Positions 41,350-49,495 of a stretch of 64,000 nucleotides of DNA are shown piece by piece (within the stretch, counting starts at the first letter, position 1; each line of letters begins with the position of its first letter). The notes below the pieces were generated by a model that saw nothing but the letters and a program-made list of their open reading frames with translations, searched no databases and was not told the DNA's origin. Source of the DNA: a virus; the IMG/VR virus record IMGVR_UViG_3300041586_000098, positions 1 to 64,000 of that record; one strand, given 5' to 3'. The translations under genes and the position numbers were made by a program.

Positions 41350-41904
41350 ATGGCAATTGAAGATACAAGTTATGATAATAAATGGATTCCTAATGCAGAA
41401 TCAGAAAAAGATGCTCAAAAATTAGTTTGGTCAACTAAAATAATTAATGATCTATTAGTTGCACTTGACAAGGGATATCGACCTCAAGTCAGTATGCCAT
41501 TTTACGAAGGAAAACAATTTTTAAGAAAAGGAAACATAGTATTTGAATACACAGATGAAGAAATAGAAGAACTTGCAAAATGTGCAAAAGATATTGTCTA
41601 TTTTGCAGAGAGGTATGCGGTTGTTATGACCGACAATGGAATTCAACAGGTTACACTTAGAAAATATCAAAAAGAATTACTAAGAGATTTTCAGCATAAT
41701 AGATTTAATATCGTGTTAGCCGCACGTCAAATGGGAAAGTGTCTTGTACATAGCACCAGAATCGATGTTAAGGATCCTCATGGTATTTCTAAGACGATAA
41801 CTATAGGAGAACTGTTTTATACTATACTTCAAAAACAAAGGCCCTTAAAGGTAACTGAATGGATTAAGTGGAAGCTGTGGACTTTATATACATGGATTGA
41901 CTAA
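41350..41904 (+). CDS. 17: Terminase large subunit, N-extein plus split N-intein
   Basis: A 184-residue piece. Residues 1-130 are the start of the packaging ATPase, with TLRKYQKELLRDFQHNRFN and the Walker A-like loop AARQMGK. At residue 131 the intein begins, CLVHSTRIDVKDPHG, and ends 54 residues later. The rest of TerL is at 43056-44939. The insertion point, directly after the P-loop lysine, is the one known for the split AceL-TerL intein. Extein lengths sum to about 611 residues, as in T4 gp17 (610). Confidence 0.88.
   Translation: MAIEDTSYDNKWIPNAESEKDAQKLVWSTKIINDLLVALDKGYRPQVSMPFYEGKQFLRKGNIVFEYTDEEIEELAKCAKDIVYFAERYAVVMTDNGIQQVTLRKYQKELLRDFQHNRFNIVLAARQMGKCLVHSTRIDVKDPHGISKTITIGELFYTILQKQRPLKVTEWIKWKLWTLYTWID
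41740..41901 (+). other. Atypical split intein N half in TerL (54 aa)
   Basis: Starts with Cys (41740) after QMGK and holds block A (CLVHSTRID) only. The last 30 residues, rich in Trp and Lys, may be partly non-intein. Confidence 0.75.
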
Positions 41905-41909
41905 TATTC

Positions 41910-41999
41910 ATTCTTTACGATATCTGTCAACTTACAAGAAACATTTAGATATATAATTATATAATATATAAATAGATATAGTTATGAAAGATAAAGAAT
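41910..41999 (+). promoter_or_regulatory. Late promoter with partial flanking inverted repeats
   Basis: GATATATAATTATATAA begins at 41948. ATTCTTTA (41910-41917) can pair with TAAAGAAT (41992-41999, codons 3-6 of the endonuclease), and TATCT near 41921 with AGATA near 41974. The stem is weaker than at 7708 and 20515 but follows the same plan. Confidence 0.4.
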
Positions 42000-43045
42000 G
42001 TAAGGAATGTAATAATGTTTATCAATCAATGAGTAATAATTCTAAATTTTGTTCATTTGATTGTAGGGATTTGTTTAAATTTAAAGTAGAACAAATTGCC
42101 ATGTTCAATGGTAATGAAGGATATGATTATGTAGTAGACCAATGGAATGGATATGCTACTACTAGAATTTACGGCCATTGGTTTACACAACATCATCCAG
42201 ACAGAACAACCGAAGAATATAGAATTGAGTTTCCAAATGCAAAACTACAATGTGATAAGATAAGTGCAAAGAATGGTCAATTCATGAAAGAAGAGAAGCA
42301 TAGAGAAGCACAGCGACAAAGAATGATAGGATCAAATAATCCAAATCATACATCAAAAACTACAGTTGAACAAAGAAAGTCAAAGAGTCCATTTTCAAAA
42401 GATTTTGTTAATTATAAATCAGAAGAAGATAGAAAGAAATTTATTGACTCTATTGACTATGGTTCTATAAAAAAGAGTTCAGATATTGAGTGGTGGCTAA
42501 AAAAATGCAATGGAAATATAGAAGAAGCGGAGCGACTTTATGTTGAAAGACAAACTACATTTACTTTGAATAAATGTATTTTAAAACATGGAAAATCAAA
42601 GGGAACTGAAGTGTATAACAATAGACAAGAAAAATGGTTGAAGTCTCTATATGCCAACTTTGAAAAATATGGAGATGGAAGATCTCCTCAGAGTAAATGG
42701 GTTAATAATATTAAAATCATTTTAAAAGATAATGGAATTGTAATTCCCGATAAAGAAAAATGGATAAGAGAAATTAATAGCGTTAAATCATATTCATATG
42801 ATTTAACTGTTAACAAAAAAATAATAGAGTTTAACGGAGATTATTGGCATGCCAATCCTGCTATATATGAAATGGACTGGTTTAACAAAACAAAAAAGAT
42901 GAAAGCCCATGTGTTATGGGAATATGACGCAAATAAAAGAAAGTTAGCCGAATCCCATGGATATGAAGTTTTAACAATATGGGAGTCTGATTATAATAAA
43001 GATCCAAATGGAACAATTCAGTTGTGTCTAGAATTTCTAAGATAA
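41984..43045 (+). CDS. Homing endonuclease between the TerL intein halves (zinc finger plus Vsr-like)
   Basis: A 353-residue protein. The N terminus has a C-x2-C ... C-x3-C zinc-finger-like segment (CKECNNVYQ, FCSFDC). The C-terminal 160 residues, from VERQTTFTLNKCILKHG to the end, are nearly identical to those of the gp46-associated endonuclease and contain SYSYDLTVNKKIIEFNGDYW and HANP. So one nuclease cassette carries two different targeting domains. It sits exactly between the TerL intein halves. Confidence 0.8.
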   Translation: MKDKECKECNNVYQSMSNNSKFCSFDCRDLFKFKVEQIAMFNGNEGYDYVVDQWNGYATTRIYGHWFTQHHPDRTTEEYRIEFPNAKLQCDKISAKNGQFMKEEKHREAQRQRMIGSNNPNHTSKTTVEQRKSKSPFSKDFVNYKSEEDRKKFIDSIDYGSIKKSSDIEWWLKKCNGNIEEAERLYVERQTTFTLNKCILKHGKSKGTEVYNNRQEKWLKSLYANFEKYGDGRSPQSKWVNNIKIILKDNGIVIPDKEKWIREINSVKSYSYDLTVNKKIIEFNGDYWHANPAIYEMDWFNKTKKMKAHVLWEYDANKRKLAESHGYEVLTIWESDYNKDPNGTIQLCLEFLR

Positions 43046-43055
43046 ATATTACAAT

Positions 43056-43493
43056 ATGAAATCAATCTTAAAATCAATAATAATACGTTCAATTCAATTT
43101 ATAGAAAAAATTGAAACGAAAAATGAATATCTGCCAGAAGATGATTTCACCGACAAGATACAGGAAACAATTAACCTTAAAGGATATAAAGTCCTAACTG
43201 ATTCTGGATATCAACCAATGCCGAATATTCATCTTACAAAACCATATACTATATGGGAAATTAAGACACATTCGGATCGAAAAATGCAAGGCGCGGATAC
43301 CCATATTCTATTTGACGAAAACCTAAATGAGGTTTTTATTAAGGATTTAAAAATAGGAGACCTACTAATGACAGTAAGCGGGCCCGAAATGGTAACCGAA
43401 ATTACTACATTTAAATCAAAGGTTCAAATGTATGATGCAACAGTAGATCACATTGACCATCGATATTATACAAATGGATTCCTTTCACATAAT
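43056..43493 (+). other. Atypical split intein C half in TerL (146 aa)
   Basis: Contains the intein regions after block A and ends FLSHN before Thr+1. The first 50 residues are less clearly intein-like. Confidence 0.78.
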
Positions 43494-44939
43494 ACAGTTA
43501 CAGCTTCGATTTTTAATGCATGGTACTTAGTTTTTAATTATGACAAAACTACATTACTTCTTGCAAACAAATCAGAATCAACAAAGGAAATTATAGATAA
43601 GGCTAAGGTTGTTCTTGAAAATCTTCCATTCTACATGAAGCCAGGTATCATCAAGTATGATGTAATGAATGTCCGTGCGGATAATGGATGCCGTCTCGTA
43701 GGACAATCAACTACTGCAAAATCAGGTATTGGATTCACTATACATAATTTATATCTTGATGAGTTTGCTCACGTCCATCCTACTATTGTTGACGCCTTTT
43801 ATGAAAACGTATATCCTACTCTTTCTGCATCTAAAATTTCTAGAATTAATATAACATCCACACCTAATGGATTTAATAAGTTTTATGAGATATTTGCGGA
43901 TGCCGAACAGGGTAACAATGAATATAAAGCAACTCGAATTGATTGGTGGCAACATCCTGACCGGGACGATGAATGGTATAAGAGAGAACTTGGAAACCTA
44001 GGTTCTGAGGACGCGTTTAATAGACAGTATGGTAACGAATTTACAAGTTCATCGAGTTTATTACTAAGTCCTGGTACAATGAAAAGTATTAGAAAAAATG
44101 CAAAGAAATTTGTATATCATGACTTAGAGGATTTTGAAAACATACATATAGATGTTGAAGGTTTTCTTGGATTTGATCCTAGATTTGACATAGAGGCCGC
44201 CGCCGAATCAGATAGATATTATTTATTTTCAGTAGATATTGCCGAAGGAAACGGAGGAGACTATTCTGTTGTTAATATTTTTGAAGTTGAACCGATGTCA
44301 AACAAAGATATTGAAAACTATATAAGCCCAGGCGCAATGTATGATTTTTTTAAGATAAACCAAATTGCTGTTTTTAGAAGTAATGAACATCCTATTGAAG
44401 ATTTCGCGAAAATTTTATATACACTAGCAATTGATGTGTTTAATCCTGAGAACGTTAAGATGATTATAGAGTACAATACATATGGAAGTATACTACTACA
44501 ATACTTATCGACAGTGTTTCCTGGAAGGAATGATTTTGAAGATGAAATGGTTCTTAGATTTAAACATAGACATGATTCAAAGGTTCCGAAGGCCGGATTA
44601 AAGCTTAAATCAGATAATAAATCAGTGTTTTGTCAAAATTTTAAAAAGCTTATAGAAATTAATAGAATTAAAATAAATGAAATAACAACAGTACAGGAGG
44701 CAAGTTTATTTGGAACGGTAAAGAATGGTAGTTATGCGGCACAAATGGGAAAGGACGATACTATAATGACATGTATTACTGCAACTGAATTTTTCGGAAC
44801 AACTGATTATGCCGATTATGTTGAGGAATTATTAGATGTAATAGATCCTGAAATACATGACTTAATGGAAGAAGTATTATATAAAGATAATGGAGGTGGA
44901 GATTCTTCACTTCAATTCGACATTTATGATTTGCTTTAA
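43056..44939 (+). CDS. 17: Terminase large subunit, long split C-intein plus C-extein
   Basis: Residues 1-146 are the C-intein (block B region GADTHILFDENL; end RYYTNGFLSHN). The extein begins TVTASIFNAWYLVF, completing the Walker A after QMGK. LYLDEFAHVHP is Walker B, NITSTPNG the coupling motif; the nuclease domain shows FSVDIAEGNGGDYS, MIIEYNTYG and GKDDTIM. TerL powers DNA packaging and cuts the concatemer. Thr is the +1 nucleophile. Confidence 0.9.
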   Translation: MKSILKSIIIRSIQFIEKIETKNEYLPEDDFTDKIQETINLKGYKVLTDSGYQPMPNIHLTKPYTIWEIKTHSDRKMQGADTHILFDENLNEVFIKDLKIGDLLMTVSGPEMVTEITTFKSKVQMYDATVDHIDHRYYTNGFLSHNTVTASIFNAWYLVFNYDKTTLLLANKSESTKEIIDKAKVVLENLPFYMKPGIIKYDVMNVRADNGCRLVGQSTTAKSGIGFTIHNLYLDEFAHVHPTIVDAFYENVYPTLSASKISRINITSTPNGFNKFYEIFADAEQGNNEYKATRIDWWQHPDRDDEWYKRELGNLGSEDAFNRQYGNEFTSSSSLLLSPGTMKSIRKNAKKFVYHDLEDFENIHIDVEGFLGFDPRFDIEAAAESDRYYLFSVDIAEGNGGDYSVVNIFEVEPMSNKDIENYISPGAMYDFFKINQIAVFRSNEHPIEDFAKILYTLAIDVFNPENVKMIIEYNTYGSILLQYLSTVFPGRNDFEDEMVLRFKHRHDSKVPKAGLKLKSDNKSVFCQNFKKLIEINRIKINEITTVQEASLFGTVKNGSYAAQMGKDDTIMTCITATEFFGTTDYADYVEELLDVIDPEIHDLMEEVLYKDNGGGDSSLQFDIYDLL

Positions 44940-44972
44940 ATTCATTTAAAGCAAGATTTCAAAATAAACATA

Positions 44973-44983
44973 GATATATAATA
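44973..44983 (+). promoter_or_regulatory. Late-promoter-like GATATATAATA
   Basis: Lies 25 bases before the tail sheath start. Confidence 0.5.
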
Positions 44984-45007
44984 AAAGAAAAAAAAACACT
45001 TAAAATT

Positions 45008-47287
45008 ATGGCAATTAGCCCACAATTATTAAATTTTAAGAGCTCAGGTGTTTATAGACTTGAGTTTGATAAATCTCAAACGTCAAGTATAAACGTAGAG
45101 ACTCTAAGACTTGTAGTAGGTCACTCTAGAAAAGGACCATACAATACTCCTGTTTTAATTGATTCAAGAGAAACATTGGAAAACGTGTTTGGAGGTATCG
45201 ATAGAACATTAGAAAAAAATGGAATGTTTTTCCATAGATCATGTCTTGATGCATTGTCAAGAGGTCCTATCTTAGCGTTAAATCTAGGTAAATTTACAGC
45301 AGAAGAAGATATTACTAACTTTCAAAGTTTATCAACAAATGGATCAATACCTGATATGGAAAACGTAGAAGGTAGTGATGACTATACTAAATTCTTTGAT
45401 AATGATAAGTTTATGGTTCCATCTGACACTGAAACTTTAAAGACTATCTCAAATGATCAAAATCATATTTTAAACTTTGTTAACATTAAACAAGATTCAA
45501 TTACAATTATAGTAAGACAAGCAGCAAATGTTAATGAGTTTGATTTAACAGCAAGAGAATGGTATGGAGAAGGTTTAGTTCCTGAATATTTAAATGATTT
45601 TGACAGAGTATCCGATTTTATGGTAGATGTCTTTGTTTTTAGAGGAGAATTCGATGCAGTTAAGATGTCAAATGATCCAATATATTCAAAGTACTTTACA
45701 GTAGATGGTATTGACAAAACTAAATTAAATGAGTTTATAAACCTAAGACAAGTTAGTTTAATAGCACAGTACACTGGTTCTATTTTACCTGGATTTAAAA
45801 ATATCGAAGGAAGAAATCTTTATATAGAATCAATTATTAACGCGGAAGCAAGAAGAACAGGTTTATTTTGTGCAGTAGACGAAGACATGGTAATGAATGA
45901 CAACGGAACTGCGGTTGATTTTGTAGGACATGTATGTGAAGCTGGTAATGTATACTCATCATTATCACATAATATTAAAATAGATGATAGAATAAGAACA
46001 TTTGAGTTTGGAACAGATGATGCAGGTGTATATACTCATACCACAGGTAACACTAATTTTGTTGTAAAATATCTAAGTGCCGATGCACCATCTGTATTTG
46101 AAATTTCAAATGGAGAATTAGTACAATCATCAACAGTTGGAAGACTAGCTAGAGTTAGTAGAGTGTCTAAAGCAGTAGATAACACACATGTAACATATAC
46201 TGTGTTAACTGATGTTGAGCCACTATATGATAACAAAATTATAAAAACTTTTGAAAACGCTTCTGCCACTTATTCTACTTTTGTTTTATCAAAGGCAGGA
46301 ATTACAGTTAAAAACTTAAGTGATTATTTAAATGTTTTATCAAAGGGAGTTGGATTATATGATGCACTAGTAGACAAAGACACTATTGATTTCAGATATG
46401 TAGTTGACACATTTAAATCATTTGATATAAATGGATTAAATAACAAATCAAATCTTTCTCAATTAGCAAAGGACAGACAAAACGCTTCTGCTATCTTAAA
46501 TGCACCAACAGTTGAAGACTTTAAAAAATCTTCAAATCCATCATTTAGCGATGAAAACGGAGTATTTCAAACTAGATTTATTCCAACAGGAGGAAATTTA
46601 GATAAAAACCCAACAAAGATCTATACACTACCCGGTATATTGGAAGGTGCAAATTATGCATTTTACTATGGTCCAGGATTAATTGTTAGCGATAACGGAA
46701 AGGATATTGTTATTCCGGCAGCAGCCGCTGTTTCAAATAATTTTATTGATAAGTATACAAGTTCTCTTCCTTGGTCAATTGTTGCAGGTCCAAGACGAGG
46801 TGTTGTTTCTGGAAATAATGTTAAAGGAGTTGAATATGCATTTGACAAAAGTGATAGAGATATCATAGAGCCATTTGGTATTAACCCTATTGTTTTTCAA
46901 AGAGGAACAGGATTAACTATTTTAGGTAATAAAACAGCACAACAAACGATTAAGTCAGCACTTTCTTCAGCACATGTTAGAGAAGTACTTATTTATATTC
47001 AAGATGGAATGGCAAACATACTTAAGGATTATGTTTTTGAATTTAACAACGTTCAAACTCGTTTAGAAATTAAAACTCTAGCAGATTCATTTATGGAGTC
47101 AGTTAAACAAGATGGTGGAGTTTATGAGTTTAGCAACATAATGGATCAAACTAATAATACTAACGAAGTAATTGATAACAATATTGGTATTATAGATACA
47201 TTTGTAGAACCAGTTAAAGGATTAGAGATCGTAGTACATAGAACTACAATTTTAAATACAGGGGAAATTCAATCAGGTAACCTATAA
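45008..47287 (+). CDS. 18: Tail sheath protein
   Basis: A 759-residue protein (T4 gp18 has 659). The N terminus SSGVYRLEFDKS and VVGHSRKGPYNTPVLI, and the C-terminal core (YIQDGMANILKDYVFEFNN; FVEPVKGLEIVVHRT), are typical of contractile sheath proteins. The middle is longer than in T4 and probably forms the exposed domains. It has a late promoter and is followed by the tube gene. Confidence 0.9.
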   Translation: MAISPQLLNFKSSGVYRLEFDKSQTSSINVETLRLVVGHSRKGPYNTPVLIDSRETLENVFGGIDRTLEKNGMFFHRSCLDALSRGPILALNLGKFTAEEDITNFQSLSTNGSIPDMENVEGSDDYTKFFDNDKFMVPSDTETLKTISNDQNHILNFVNIKQDSITIIVRQAANVNEFDLTAREWYGEGLVPEYLNDFDRVSDFMVDVFVFRGEFDAVKMSNDPIYSKYFTVDGIDKTKLNEFINLRQVSLIAQYTGSILPGFKNIEGRNLYIESIINAEARRTGLFCAVDEDMVMNDNGTAVDFVGHVCEAGNVYSSLSHNIKIDDRIRTFEFGTDDAGVYTHTTGNTNFVVKYLSADAPSVFEISNGELVQSSTVGRLARVSRVSKAVDNTHVTYTVLTDVEPLYDNKIIKTFENASATYSTFVLSKAGITVKNLSDYLNVLSKGVGLYDALVDKDTIDFRYVVDTFKSFDINGLNNKSNLSQLAKDRQNASAILNAPTVEDFKKSSNPSFSDENGVFQTRFIPTGGNLDKNPTKIYTLPGILEGANYAFYYGPGLIVSDNGKDIVIPAAAAVSNNFIDKYTSSLPWSIVAGPRRGVVSGNNVKGVEYAFDKSDRDIIEPFGINPIVFQRGTGLTILGNKTAQQTIKSALSSAHVREVLIYIQDGMANILKDYVFEFNNVQTRLEIKTLADSFMESVKQDGGVYEFSNIMDQTNNTNEVIDNNIGIIDTFVEPVKGLEIVVHRTTILNTGEIQSGNL

Positions 47288-47348
47288 TATACAAGAAACG
47301 CATACTATTGTTTGAAGAATTACTAGATAAATTCAATTCAATTAATAA

Positions 47349-47359
47349 GATATATAAAA
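47349..47359 (+). promoter_or_regulatory. Late-promoter-like GATATATAAAA
   Basis: Lies 19 bases before the tail tube start. Confidence 0.5.
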
Positions 47360-47378
47360 AAACAAAAACTATTAAATA

Positions 47379-47933
47379 ATGAGTTTACCACACTATTCAC
47401 AAGATCAAACATCTAGAAAAGGTAGAAACTTCGAACCAGTTCAAGCTAACTTATTCGAAGTAACTGTCCTTCCTCCTAATGGAGTTGCAGATGCACCTCT
47501 TATGTTACAACATGTTAATTCTATCGGAGGATTAGAACTATATAAAGAAATTGGAGCAGTAGAGCAAAAATATAAACATTCAACTAGATCCTTTGCTGGA
47601 ATTCCAGATGGAACTGCAGTTGATATTACTATTAACTTTTCTTTAAACCTAAACGAAGCCAATCAAGCATATCTTTACAAATCACTAAGACAATGGTACA
47701 ATCTACGATATGATCCACAAACAGGAGCGATGGGTCTTAAAAAGGACTATGTAGGAACAATTGTCATAGTTCAATTTAATAGAGCTGGAGACATATATAG
47801 AACAGTAACATTAGAAGATTGTCAAATTACATCTGGATTACCATTTACTGTTGAATTAAACTATAATGAATCAGAGCCAGTTCCTATTGATGTTACATTT
47901 AGATGTGATGTTTGGAAAGAAGTTTTAGCATAA
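47379..47933 (+). CDS. 19: Tail tube protein
   Basis: A 184-residue protein (T4 gp19 has 163). ANLFEVTVLPP opens the beta-barrel; SLRQWYNLRYDPQTGAMG and GTIVIVQFNRAGDIYRTVT with a final VTFRCDVW match the gp19 family. It forms the inner tail tube. Directly downstream of the sheath gene, as in T4. Confidence 0.92.
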   Translation: MSLPHYSQDQTSRKGRNFEPVQANLFEVTVLPPNGVADAPLMLQHVNSIGGLELYKEIGAVEQKYKHSTRSFAGIPDGTAVDITINFSLNLNEANQAYLYKSLRQWYNLRYDPQTGAMGLKKDYVGTIVIVQFNRAGDIYRTVTLEDCQITSGLPFTVELNYNESEPVPIDVTFRCDVWKEVLA

Positions 47934-47947
47934 CATTTAACAATATT

Positions 47948-47972
47948 GAGGGGTATTTAAAAAGTATCCCTC
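47948..47972 (+). terminator. Hairpin after the tail tube gene
   Basis: GAGGGGTA and TATCCCTC form an 8-bp stem 14 bases after the stop. There is no clear T run, so termination may be weak. Confidence 0.45.
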
Positions 47973-47981
47973 ATGTTATTT

Positions 47982-48013
47982 GAAACAAAAACATAATATA
48001 ATGATAATATAAT
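47982..48013 (+). promoter_or_regulatory. Possible promoter GAAACA ... TATAAT
   Basis: GAAACA at 47982 is followed by TAATAT (spacing 17) and TATAAT (spacing 20). Similar to the GAAACA class but with looser spacing. It precedes the gene at 48020. Confidence 0.4.
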
Positions 48014-48019
48014 ATATAC

Positions 48020-48235
48020 ATGGATAAATTAACTAAAAAATTACAAGTTTTATTATCTGATGAAGAAGTAACATTAATTAATAGAATTATTCTTAATGAA
48101 GCAATAGAAACAGGACAAAGACCAATTTCTATTTCGGCTTTTATAAGAGACATAATTAGAGAAGAAATAGAAATAAAATCAAATGGAATAAAGCCATTTA
48201 AAAAATTAGACATTAAAAAACTTAAAGACAAATAA
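48020..48235 (+). CDS. Small protein with ribbon-helix-helix-like C-terminal half
   Basis: A 71-residue protein. PISISAFIRDIIREEIEI reads like the strand and helix of ribbon-helix-helix DNA-binding proteins, and the first half is helical. It could be a transcriptional regulator expressed from the GAAACA-type promoter. The assignment is tentative. It ends three bases before the baseplate-candidate gene. Confidence 0.45.
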   Translation: MDKLTKKLQVLLSDEEVTLINRIILNEAIETGQRPISISAFIRDIIREEIEIKSNGIKPFKKLDIKKLKDK

Positions 48236-48238
48236 AAT

Positions 48239-49192
48239 ATGAATCCAGAAGAAGAAAACTTACAAGAACAATATAAGAACATAGTTCAATCTGCTGAAAA
48301 TAAATCAGAAAAATACGACGATGTGCCTGTTAATTTAGGTAAAGTTAATATGGATAAGTATTCTGGTGAAAAGGCAGAAACATCTGATTTTCATTTAGGA
48401 TATCACTCTATTCCATTACTTTCATTACCATCGGGTGGTATGTTTTATCCAGTAGGAACTGACCTTTCGATCAGATCAGCAAAGGTAGCTGAAATAAGAC
48501 ACTTTTCAACAATAGACGAGACCAACGTACTAGACATTGATGAAAAACTAAATCAAATTCTAGAATCATGTATTAGAATAAATTCTGCATCTACTAGATT
48601 ATCCTACAAAGATATTTTAGAAGAGGATAGATTTTATATTATTCTTTCAATTAGAGATTTAACATTTCCAGAGCCTGAATCTAATTTAAAAATAGATCAT
48701 ACATCAAAGAAAGGAGGAAGACATGATATTGAAATTAAAAAGGAATACTTCCAATATTTTAAAATACCAGTAGAACTTGATAAATATTACGATAATATAG
48801 TAAGGTCATTTCTAATAGAAACACGATCATTTGGAACTATTGAAATGAAACCTCCAACAATTGGTGTTATGCAAAAAATTACAGCATACATCAAAGATAA
48901 ACAACAAAAAGGACAGAAAATAGATCAGTCAGTATTACAAATAATTCCATATTTACATAAAGATTGGAGAGGATTTAATGATAAAACTATTTTTGATTTT
49001 GAAATAGATTTATCAGGATGGTCAAGTAGCAAATATAATCTAATATACACATTAGCTGAAAAAATGAAAATAGGTGTTCAGCCTAATATGCTAGTTACTA
49101 TAGGGGACGATGAGGAGGAGGTTCCTATTAGTTTTCGTGACGGAATCAAATCTCTTTTCATTGTTCAAAATATCGCTGGAGAACTTCTTTAA
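48239..49192 (+). CDS. Baseplate hub / tail assembly protein (gp26/gp51-like)
   Basis: A 317-residue protein. IPLLSLPSGGMFYPVGTDLS followed by RSAKVAEI, and later YKDILEEDRFYIILSIRDLT, resemble the LPSxGxFYP opening and tail-chaperone-like core of T4-type baseplate hub proteins. It lies between tail tube and tape measure candidates. The stop codon is read CTT CTT TAA and an overlapping +1 frame continues into the next small ORF, as in tail assembly chaperone pairs. Confidence 0.5.
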   Translation: MNPEEENLQEQYKNIVQSAENKSEKYDDVPVNLGKVNMDKYSGEKAETSDFHLGYHSIPLLSLPSGGMFYPVGTDLSIRSAKVAEIRHFSTIDETNVLDIDEKLNQILESCIRINSASTRLSYKDILEEDRFYIILSIRDLTFPEPESNLKIDHTSKKGGRHDIEIKKEYFQYFKIPVELDKYYDNIVRSFLIETRSFGTIEMKPPTIGVMQKITAYIKDKQQKGQKIDQSVLQIIPYLHKDWRGFNDKTIFDFEIDLSGWSSSKYNLIYTLAEKMKIGVQPNMLVTIGDDEEEVPISFRDGIKSLFIVQNIAGELL

Positions 49193-49223
49193 GACAAAAT
49201 TTCATATTTATCTTAAATTACAT

Positions 49224-49409
49224 ATGCAACCCAGTGAACTTGAAAATTTAGAATATTACGAATTCCATTATTTAGTAAAGGACCTAGTAGATTATCTAAA
49301 GGAGGAGAATAAACAGAATCAAGGCCAAAACGATGCCTCATCCGGTATGATGAATAACATGAAAGTACCGAACATGAAGGTACCTAATATGAAAATGCCA
49401 AAGATGTAA
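49224..49409 (+). CDS. Small protein downstream or frameshift extension of the hub candidate
   Basis: From ATG 49224: MQPSELENLEYYEFHYLVKD, then an acidic helix, a Gln/Asn stretch and a tail of repeated MKVPN. The same frame is open back into the preceding gene, so a +1 shift at CTT-TAA (49187-49192) would fuse them. The xPSELxNLxYYEF pattern recalls the downstream product of tail assembly chaperone pairs. Both independent start and frameshift are possible. Confidence 0.5.
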   Translation: MQPSELENLEYYEFHYLVKDLVDYLKEENKQNQGQNDASSGMMNNMKVPNMKVPNMKMPKM

Positions 49410-49412
49410 AAT

Positions 49413-49440
49413 AAAAGGATCCTTTAAAGGATCCTTTTTT
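49413..49440 (+). terminator. Rho-independent terminator
   Basis: AAAAGGATCC and GGATCCTTTT around TTTAAA form a palindromic stem followed by T residues. Confidence 0.85.
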
Positions 49441-49445
49441 ATTTA

Positions 49446-49455
49446 GATATATAAT
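49446..49455 (+). promoter_or_regulatory. Late-promoter-like GATATATAAT
   Basis: Between a terminator and the tape measure candidate, 40 bases before its start. Confidence 0.5.
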
Positions 49456-49495
49456 CGTATAAGATTTTATTATCCTAAAAAATACAATAAGTCGA

